A DNA stretch of 37,798 bases, taken from contig NZ_RQXT01000062.1 of NCBI RefSeq assembly GCF_003863365.1, positions 1 to 37,798 of the forward strand, in the 5' to 3' direction. The stretch comes from Mesorhizobium tamadayense. Its GTDB lineage: Bacteria > Pseudomonadota > Alphaproteobacteria > Rhizobiales > Rhizobiaceae. How positions within the stretch are numbered: the first letter of the stretch is position 1; each line of letters begins with the position of its first letter. The position numbers and the translations under genes are program-made. The notes under the pieces were generated by a model. The model was not told the DNA's origin and ran no database searches. It saw only the letters and a list, made by a program, of their open reading frames with translations. Shown here in pieces: positions 32,517-37,798 of the stretch.

Positions 32517-33395
32517 TCAGATCATGCTCGACATACCGAGCGCGCCGAGCAGGTCGTTTTGAATAGGGGTTACGGCCTCGTTCAGCCGTTCGACTCCAAG
32601 ATCCATGCCCTCAGGCATGACGACCGTCCGCAATGGACGCCGTTCCGTGGCCTCGACCAACCGCGCGATGGCATCGGCAACCAGCTGGGGTCGTGGCAGA
32701 TTGGGCGAATCGTGTGCCTGGCTGGAGCTGTCCTTGATTTGGTCCGGGATCGCCGCGACCTCGCCATATGATGCCAGCACGCCTTCGTCGGACGGCTCTG
32801 GACTGGACGGGAGCAGGTTGCTTGGGAATGGCCCTGGCTCGACGATCACCGAGTCGATTCCGAAGCTCGACAGTTCGTATCGATAGGCTTCGGCGAGCGC
32901 TTCGAGCGCAAACTTGCTCGCAGAATAAACACCGAAGAAAGGAAAGATCACTCGGCCCATGAGTGACGTGACATGGACGAGAAGTCCGCTGCCGGCGGCA
33001 CGCATATGCGGCAGCACAGCGCGGTCGGCTCGCACGGCGCCGAAGAAATTGACCGCAAATTGCCGTTCTATGTCCGCGACGGTGTAGGCTTCTGTGATCC
33101 CAACGGGCATCGTTCCTGCGTTGTTGATCAGTGCATCAATTTTTCCGTGCTGCGTGATTACATGGTCGATCGCCGAATTGACGGATACCTCGTCGGCGAC
33201 ATCCATTTCAAGGACCTGCAACACGTGCCCTTCAGCCTTCGCAGCTTGGATGATCTCTCTTTTGACTCCGCTATTTCTTCCTTCGACGTCGCGCATGGTC
33301 GCAACCACCGTGTGACCTCGCCTTGCCAGCTCCAATACCGTGAGTTTTCCCAAACCACTGCTCGCGCCGGTCACCACAACGACTTTTCCGCTCAT
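32517..33395 (-). CDS. short-chain dehydrogenase/reductase paired with TetR
   Basis: A 292-residue classical SDR. It has TGASSGLG at 9-16, NNAG in LINNAGTMPVG, and YSASK as the catalytic Tyr/Lys with a nearby Ser in HVTSLMG. A clear AAGGA site precedes the ATG. It is divergent from a TetR gene, a common pairing in which the SDR is repressed until an aldehyde, ketone or xenobiotic appears. Two operator copies between the genes support this. It is not obviously linked to the sugar clusters. Confidence 0.93.
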   Translation of the reverse strand: MSGKVVVVTGASSGLGKLTVLELARRGHTVVATMRDVEGRNSGVKREIIQAAKAEGHVLQVLEMDVADEVSVNSAIDHVITQHGKIDALINNAGTMPVGITEAYTVADIERQFAVNFFGAVRADRAVLPHMRAAGSGLLVHVTSLMGRVIFPFFGVYSASKFALEALAEAYRYELSSFGIDSVIVEPGPFPSNLLPSSPEPSDEGVLASYGEVAAIPDQIKDSSSQAHDSPNLPRPQLVADAIARLVEATERRPLRTVVMPEGMDLGVERLNEAVTPIQNDLLGALGMSSMI

Positions 33396-33439
33396 CTCAA
33401 GTCCTTTCTGTGTTCTGCCTGAAGGGCATTGCGACTTCT

Positions 33440-33459
33440 ATAGACAGACCTGTATGTCC
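33440..33459. promoter_or_regulatory. TetR operator copy 1
   Basis: ATAGACAGACCTGTATGTCC, of the form ATAGACAGA-N6-TGTCC. It lies 45 bases before the SDR start. The reverse complement of 33475-33494 has the same form. Confidence 0.65.
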
Positions 33460-33474
33460 TTGCAATCAAAAAAT

Positions 33475-33494
33475 GGACAGAGTATTCTGTCTAT
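33475..33494. promoter_or_regulatory. TetR operator copy 2
   Basis: GGACAGAGTATTCTGTCTAT, whose reverse complement again fits ATAGACAGA-N6-TGTCC. It also contains ACAGA-N4-TCTGT. It lies 31 bases before the tetR start. With copy 1 it would let one TetR protein control both divergent genes. Confidence 0.65.
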
Positions 33495-33524
33495 GCATTT
33501 GCAGGGAGTTTGAGGTGGTGGAAG

Positions 33525-34136
33525 ATGGGAATGCGGGACGAGCTTGAGTTGATGGATTTGGAAGGGCAATCGCTTAGTGCCCTTGCCCCGCGAGAGCGGA
33601 TATTGAAGACAGCGTCGGACCTGTTTTACCGATTCAGCATCCACTCTGTTGGGGTCGACCGTATCATTGCCGAAAGCGGCGTGGCCAAGATGACTTTCTA
33701 CAAGCACTTCCCGTCAAAGGCCGACCTTATCGCTACCTATCTGCGCCATAAAAGTGTGGTGTGGTTTCAGATGCTCGCAACCCCGACTGAAAGAAGCGGG
33801 CTATCGCCGCTAGAGCGCGTCCTCGCTATTTTTGACGCGCTGGACGAACCTTTCCGCGCGCCTTCTTTCCGCGGCTGTCCGTTCGTGAAGGGACTGGCCG
33901 AGTTCGGACCAGACGCCAACTCCCCAGACGTACAGGCGGCTATCGCCGCGTATTTCAATGGTTTACATGAATTTGTAGCATCACTCATTGAGCCTTTAGC
34001 ATTGAGCAAGCCTGAAAAAGCCGTGGTCCAGATCCTGTCGCTCATCCAAGGCTCGATCGTGATCGCACAAACAACGCGGGATCCTGCCATAGCGGAGACA
34101 AACCGCGAGGCAGCAAGGCTGTTGCTCGCACGCTAA
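33525..34136 (+). CDS. TetR-family transcriptional regulator
   Basis: A 203-residue TetR/AcrR regulator. The N-terminal HTH spans about residues 22-70 (ERILKTASDLFYRFSIHSVG, GVAKMTFYKHFPSKADLI) and the C-terminal helical ligand domain includes FRGCPFVKGLAEF. The start at 33525 is one of several; ATG at 33531 is equally possible, and a TTG at 33510 would precede the GAGG site. It is divergent from the SDR gene at 32517-33395, and two inverted copies of a 20-bp site lie between them. It is the likely repressor of that SDR gene. Confidence 0.92.
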   Translation: MGMRDELELMDLEGQSLSALAPRERILKTASDLFYRFSIHSVGVDRIIAESGVAKMTFYKHFPSKADLIATYLRHKSVVWFQMLATPTERSGLSPLERVLAIFDALDEPFRAPSFRGCPFVKGLAEFGPDANSPDVQAAIAAYFNGLHEFVASLIEPLALSKPEKAVVQILSLIQGSIVIAQTTRDPAIAETNREAARLLLAR

Positions 34137-34211
34137 CCGCGTTGGCGGGGTTTTCCGCGCCCCGAAATTCGGCTTCAAAAGCTATCACGGGACTGTTCCG
34201 GTAGGCGGGTT

Positions 34212-34590
34212 TTAGCGTGGGATTCCGCGATCGACGAAAGAGCTGAGCACTGTACGCCTGATCGCCACAAAGTGTCTTATCACCTCGGCATTCCAGGAAG
34301 GTGGCAGCAATCGCTTCAGGGCCGCGCTGCGGAATGGCGCATTGGCGGCGCCGTATCCCTTGTAGCCGTTGCGACGTTCGACGATCTCGAAGAAGAATCC
34401 CTCCCCAAAGCTACGGCTGTATAGCTGGAAGTATTCGCCTGTTTTGTCGATCATAGAGGATATTGCCGCGCTTGAGGCGATCCACAAGGTTAGGGTCGAA
34501 GTCAAACCGATCAGCCATGTCGTCATAGTAATTGGGGGATATCTCCAGCGGCTGGAAGCCGAAATCTTGGAGCCTGGCAGCGGTGGCAAG
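34212..34590 (-). pseudogene. 3-dehydroshikimate dehydratase (QuiC/HPPD-fold) C-terminal remnant, frameshifted
   Basis: The C-terminal end of a bifunctional sugar-isomerase/4-hydroxyphenylpyruvate-dioxygenase-type protein. One frame reads FGFQPLEISPNYYDD and FDPNLVDRLKRGNILYDR. Near 34450 the match moves to another frame with DKTGEYFQLYSR, FFFEIVERRNGYKGYGAAN and APFRSAA. So a frameshift lies around 34446-34452, the N-terminal two thirds are missing, and the native stop appears lost. The family is recognised from the FFEIVERR...GYGAANAP signature. The ancestor probably served quinate/shikimate breakdown. Confidence 0.72.
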
Positions 34591-34613
34591 TGTCCGCTTT
34601 CAGGTGACGAACA
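34588..34613. repeat. short repeat at a decay scar (copy 2)
   Basis: AAGTGTCCGCTTTCAG at 34588-34603 is identical to 25555-25570, followed by GTGACGAACAG, similar to CGGTCGAACAG after copy 1. It lies exactly where the QuiC-like remnant loses homology. Confidence 0.5.
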
Positions 34614-34697
34614 GCCTCGCTTCAATGACTGCGATCGGCGCAAAGCGGCGATTTCCTGCCAAACGTTCAGGCAAGCTCACCAAGATGTCGACGAACC

Positions 34698-34980
34698 ATG
34701 CGCGCGGAGATGGCGCCGTTCGGCGTCCAAGTAACGGCCCTGTGCCCCGGCTCCTTCCGCACGGACTGGGCCGGACGCTCAATGGTCAGGACAGAGCGAT
34801 CGATAGCGGACTACGACGCGCTGTTTGATTCCATCCGGCAAGCGAGGCAGGCCAAAAGCGGCAAGCAAATCGGCGATCCCGACAAGCTCGCGGCAGCCGT
34901 ACTGGACTTGGTCGAGTTCCGACAACCCTCCCCCACAGCTCCTGCTCCGCAGCGATGCCCTTGGACTTGTGGCGGATAGA
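34698..34980 (+). pseudogene. SDR C-terminal remnant, frameshifted
   Basis: The tail of a short-chain dehydrogenase. Homology starts abruptly at RAEMAPFGVQVTALCPGSF and runs through FRTDWAGRSM and GDPDKLAAAVLDLVE. It then moves to the +1 frame near 34915, where DNPPPQLLLRSDALGLV matches the usual SDR C-terminus. The Rossmann fold and active site are missing, so it cannot be functional. Confidence 0.7.
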
Positions 34981-35956
34981 TGTGGGGCCGGAAGCCGAAC
35001 GTCCGCCTTCCGGATGATCGGGCTAGAATAGAAAGCCGACTTTCGCATCCAACATGGTCTTGACCGTCCTTGGCCCCCGAGCCGCCGTGGTTGGGCGCCC
35101 GGCGCTGATCGTCCGACGTCGCGATATGAAGCCCGTATCCCTTCTGACATCTCTCCTCTTTTGGTCAATCTCTTTAGGTCGAAACGGTAGGGGCACCGAT
35201 GCGCCTGACACCCCAGCGACTCGTTGACCTGGACGGCACGCTCAAGCCTTTTTCGCCGATGCGATCCATCCAGCAATGCTCAGCCCCTCGGAAGACGGAT
35301 CGACATTTTGTGCCGCGGGATGAACGGGTCGTGGAGCGTGCCGCAAGCGTTCGCGAAAAAGCGATTTACCGTCGATGCCTTTCCTAGATGGCTGGCGCTT
35401 CGCTTTTCTGATCAAGGGTCGTGCCCCGCTGTCGCGCAATTCCGGCCCATGCCGGAGAGCACGGCGTCCAATGCCGTCAGCTACACCTGTATGGGGCGAT
35501 GATTGTCAAGCTTGATCCTGGTTCATTTCTTCATCTCCTCGTGCCGACCTGGCTTCGAACTGGCCGCCGCGCGCAGTGACGGTCAAGGGTGGCTGCAGGG
35601 CCATCGCGAAGCGACTTGTCCTTGACGGTCACGAGCACGGGCGGCAGGCTTTGCCGGGTCGGGTGAGCCCGTTTCCGGCGGGCCAAATGCCGACGACAGA
35701 TTTCCGAGGCGAGCTCGCCGAGCCAGGCGCAAAGGTCGCGCGGCAGACTTGTATGCGGTAGATCGCAGCGGATCTGACCATGATGCAGCATGCGCATCGG
35801 TGGCGAAGCTCCGGGGCGGCGGGGGGCCCATTCTACGTCGGCGGTCCGAAGGACCATGTGTAGCTTCGGGTTGCCGCCACCTCGGATCGTCATCGGCAGA
35901 CCCTGCTGCTGGTTGCCGATTGGGTCGTGCGTTGTTCTCCTCTGTCCCTCTGTCCA
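34981..35956. other. about 1 kb without a recognisable gene
   Basis: I see only short overlapping frames on both strands here and no recognisable domain, RNA gene or clear repeat. It lies between the SDR remnant and the IS110 element and probably consists of degraded or insertion-derived DNA. Confidence 0.5.
35531..35893 (-). CDS. hypothetical protein (120 aa), doubtful
   Basis: The longest frame in the degraded stretch beside IS110. The product would be basic and arginine-rich, with a segment DLCAWLGELASEICRRHLARRK that could be helical. I recognise no family. It has no convincing ribosome-binding site and may be a chance frame in high-G+C DNA. Confidence 0.2.
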   Translation of the reverse strand: MTIRGGGNPKLHMVLRTADVEWAPRRPGASPPMRMLHHGQIRCDLPHTSLPRDLCAWLGELASEICRRHLARRKRAHPTRQSLPPVLVTVKDKSLRDGPAATLDRHCARRPVRSQVGTRR

Positions 35957-37123
35957 TCATGCCGCACGCACGATGACGCCCTGCGGCACCTCGCCCGCCG
36001 TGACGAGACGCCATAGCGCGATCAGCAGCTTGCGGGCCAGCGCTACGATCATCGTCTTGCGCGTGGTCTTGCGGCCGTCGGTCGTGCGCGCCTGGAACTA
36101 TTGGGCGAGATCGCTGTCCTTCTGGAAGCGGAGAAAGCGCCAGGCCAACTGGATCATGCCGCGCCTCACGCGGGCATTGCCGGCGCGTGCCAATCCCTTC
36201 TCGCGGCGGCGTTTGCCGCTTTCGTCCGGCGATCCCGTCAGCCCGGCATAGCGCGCCACCGCGCGGCGATCGCGCAAGCCGCGCGACAAGATCTCGTGGA
36301 CCAGCATGTCCGCCGTTTCTACGCCGACGCCGATGATCCGCGCGATGAGGCGAACCATCGCGTGCGGGCCTTCTCTCCTAGCCGGAGCCGCGGCGAGCTG
36401 GCGCAGCCGTTCCTGCTCAATCGCGCGGATCTGCTCGCGCACCAGGCTAAGCCGCTCAAGCAAGCGCTGGAGTTCGGCGCGGGTGTTGTCCGGCAGCGGC
36501 GTTCCCTCCGCCGTGCGGATATTCGCCAGCCTGGCCTCCGCCTGGCGCAGGCTCAGCCGGAAGCTGCGGATGCCGAAGCGGGCGAGCACCGCCTTGATGC
36601 GGTTGATAAGCCGCGATTGCTCGCCGACCAGGCTCTCCCGCTCGCGGTTCGGCCGCCGCGTGTCTTCCTCCGCGATCGTCGGGATCGCCGCCATGGTGCA
36701 ATGGCGCTTCTCGCCGCGCAGCCAGCCGAGAAAGGCGCGCATCAAAAGCTCGGTGTCGAGACGATCGGTCTTGGCGCGGCGCTGCTCGCGCGAGACCGCA
36801 ACGCTGGCGGGGTGGATAGCATAGGTCTCGATGCCGCGCGTCCGCAGCCAGCGCGCCAGCCAGAAGCCGTCGCCGGCCGCCTCATAGGCGACGGCGATGC
36901 GCTTGATCGTGGGCCCGGCCTGGCCGGCTTCGTCGCGCCAGCGCTGCAACAGCTTCAACAGTGCTGGCGCGTCGGCATCGAGCTTCTTGAGCGGCTGGCG
37001 CTTGAAGCCCGGGACAAGCGCGGCAACCAGCCACTTCGCCTTGCTCATTTCGATGACGGCGACGACCGTGCTATCCTGTTCAAGAGCGGTGAGGGACCGG
37101 CTCGCGTCAAAAGATTGCGACAT
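35957..37123 (-). pseudogene. IS110-family transposase interrupted by an amber codon
   Basis: A 388-codon IS110-type (DEDD transposase/Transposase_20) gene. The N-terminal domain includes VIEMSKAKWLVAALVPG and AKTDRLDTELL. The C-terminal Transposase_20 region has RIIGVGVETADMLVHEIL and ARYAGLTGSPDESG. A TAG at 36098-36100 stands where relatives usually have tryptophan after DLAQ. The frame then continues unbroken for 46 codons (including ALARKLLIALWRLVTAGEVP) to a TGA at 35957. A single-base change therefore removes the last 46 residues. The start MSQSFDASRS at 37123 is preferred. IS110 elements lack conventional terminal inverted repeats, and exact ends were not found. Confidence 0.85.
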
Positions 37124-37126
37124 GGG

Positions 37127-37158
37127 GGCGCTCCTTCTGATGGTGGTTTGAGAGCGCC
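37127..37158. repeat. 7-bp inverted repeat in the IS110 leader
   Basis: GGCGCTC (37127-37133) and GAGCGCC (37152-37158) flank 18 bases just upstream of the transposase start. It may form a leader hairpin or lie near the element end. Confidence 0.3.
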
Positions 37159-37380
37159 GAAGGATGCCACACCCTCGCCGCTCGCCCCATAGCATCCACT
37201 CCCAGGGACACGATCATGTCCGTACTATGCAGGAGCGACTCGCTACGCCTGCCGATACTCCTCCGCCGGCCATGGGCCTTGTGGCCCGGCCGACGAGAAG
37301 AGGCTCGCTTGCGGAGGCTGGTGTTTCAGCTGCGGCCGATCTGCGCTTGACTCGATCCGCCGTTTAGGCTGTGGTCAATA

Positions 37381-37412
37381 GGTCAGACCAATATACCAGT
37401 GAGCATATTGGT
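37381..37412. promoter_or_regulatory. operator-like palindromes before the FadR-type gene
   Basis: GGTCAGACC (37381-37389) is a palindrome of the TGGTnnnACCA type used by FadR-group GntR regulators. It overlaps a second inverted repeat, ACCAATAT/ATATTGGT (37387-37394 and 37405-37412), with perfect 8-bp arms. Both lie 24-55 bases upstream of the regulator start, fitting autoregulation. Confidence 0.5.
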
Positions 37413-37435
37413 GATCCTAGGAGGAACAGGCTGAC

Positions 37436-37798
37436 ATGCCGATCCAGGCCGTTGAACCGCGCCGGCTCTACCGCCAAGTCGCCGATCAACTCAGGCAGCT
37501 GATCGATTCCGGCGAGTTTGCCGTCGGCGACCGTCTGCCGACCGAGCGGGAACTGGCCGACCAACTGGGAATTTCACGCCCGACAGTGCGCGAAGCACTG
37601 ATCGCGCTGGAGGTCGAAGGCCGCATCCGCATCCGCGTCGGTTCCGGCATCTACGTCACCGATCGGCCGAACGCCGCTGCATCCGAAGCGGAAACGGACG
37701 AAGGCCCGTTCGAGCTGTTGCGCGCACGCGAATTCGTCGAAGGCGCGATCGCCGCCGAAGCCGCTCTCTGTGTCCGGCCGGCCGATCTCGAACTGCTC
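37436..37798 (+). CDS. FadR-type GntR transcriptional regulator, partial (5' part)
   Basis: The first 121 codons of a GntR regulator that runs off the window. The winged HTH spans about residues 11-75 (LYRQVADQLRQLIDSG, LPTERELADQLGISRPTVRE, GSGIYV). The start of the FCD ligand domain (FELLRAREFVEGAIAAEAA) identifies the FadR subfamily, whose members often control sugar-acid or carboxylate use. An AGGAGG site precedes the ATG. Its target genes presumably lie beyond the right edge. Confidence 0.9.
   Translation, partial: MPIQAVEPRRLYRQVADQLRQLIDSGEFAVGDRLPTERELADQLGISRPTVREALIALEVEGRIRIRVGSGIYVTDRPNAAASEAETDEGPFELLRAREFVEGAIAAEAALCVRPADLELL

Noticed and set aside
36101..37192. A 363-codon plus-strand open frame opposite the IS110 transposase
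   Set aside because: It is a mirror of the transposase codon pattern with no recognisable family; the minus-strand frame carries the IS110 signatures.
1..37798. CRISPR arrays, tRNA or rRNA genes, phage or conjugation genes
   Set aside because: No regularly spaced repeats, cloverleaf-type sequences or hallmark mobile-element genes other than the IS110 transposase were seen.

Overview
The window looks like an accessory catabolic island from an alphaproteobacterium of the Rhizobiales, probably Mesorhizobium or a close relative. That placement is inference. It rests on the high G+C content, on three CUT2-type sugar ABC importers side by side, on an IS110 transposase of a type common in rhizobia, and above all on enzymes resembling the rhizopine catabolism (moc) proteins of Rhizobium and Sinorhizobium.

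Region 1 (77-14531, all minus strand) is the most striking part. It encodes a three-component oxygenase like MocD/MocE/MocF: a membrane di-iron desaturase-type oxygenase, a Rieske ferredoxin and a FAD ferredoxin reductase. With it are a complete CUT2 importer (binding protein, two permeases, double ATPase), an FGGY sugar kinase, a GMC flavoprotein oxidoreductase, a muconolactone-isomerase-like small protein, a class III (formaldehyde/glutathione-type) alcohol dehydrogenase, an alpha/beta hydrolase and a LysR regulator. The simplest reading is import of an O-methylated (or N-methylated) sugar, polyol or cyclitol, oxidative demethylation by the oxygenase, disposal of the formaldehyde through the class III dehydrogenase and the esterase, and phosphorylation of the freed polyol or sugar by the kinase. 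The substrate is not shown by the sequence.

Region 2 (14570-25498) continues on the same strand: enoyl-CoA hydratase, DHDPS/KDG-type lyase, a second CUT2 importer (binding protein, permease, ATPase), HAD phosphatase, aldehyde dehydrogenase, SDR and CaiB-type CoA transferase. A divergent LacI regulator follows. Three similar LacI-type palindromes sit before the CoA transferase, before lacI itself and before the importer ATPase, so the region probably forms one regulon. Genes run without a strand switch from 24300 to 77.

Region 3 (25565-32418) opens with two gene remnants (an F420-reductase-like fragment and a RpiR regulator lacking its sugar-binding domain). It then has a Gfo/Idh/MocA-type dehydrogenase, a hydroxypyruvate-isomerase-like protein and a third CUT2 importer with a single-domain ATPase, under a divergent LacI regulator with two large palindromes between them. 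Their families match MocA, MocC and MocB of the rhizopine pathway, so the window holds counterparts of all six structural moc functions.

Region 4 (32517-37798) has an SDR/TetR divergent pair with two copies of a 20-bp operator, then a decay zone. That zone holds a frameshifted 3-dehydroshikimate-dehydratase (QuiC/HPPD-like) remnant, a frameshifted SDR tail, about 1 kb with no recognisable gene, an IS110-family transposase broken by one amber codon, and the 5' part of a FadR-type GntR regulator that runs off the window. No tRNA, rRNA or CRISPR array was seen.
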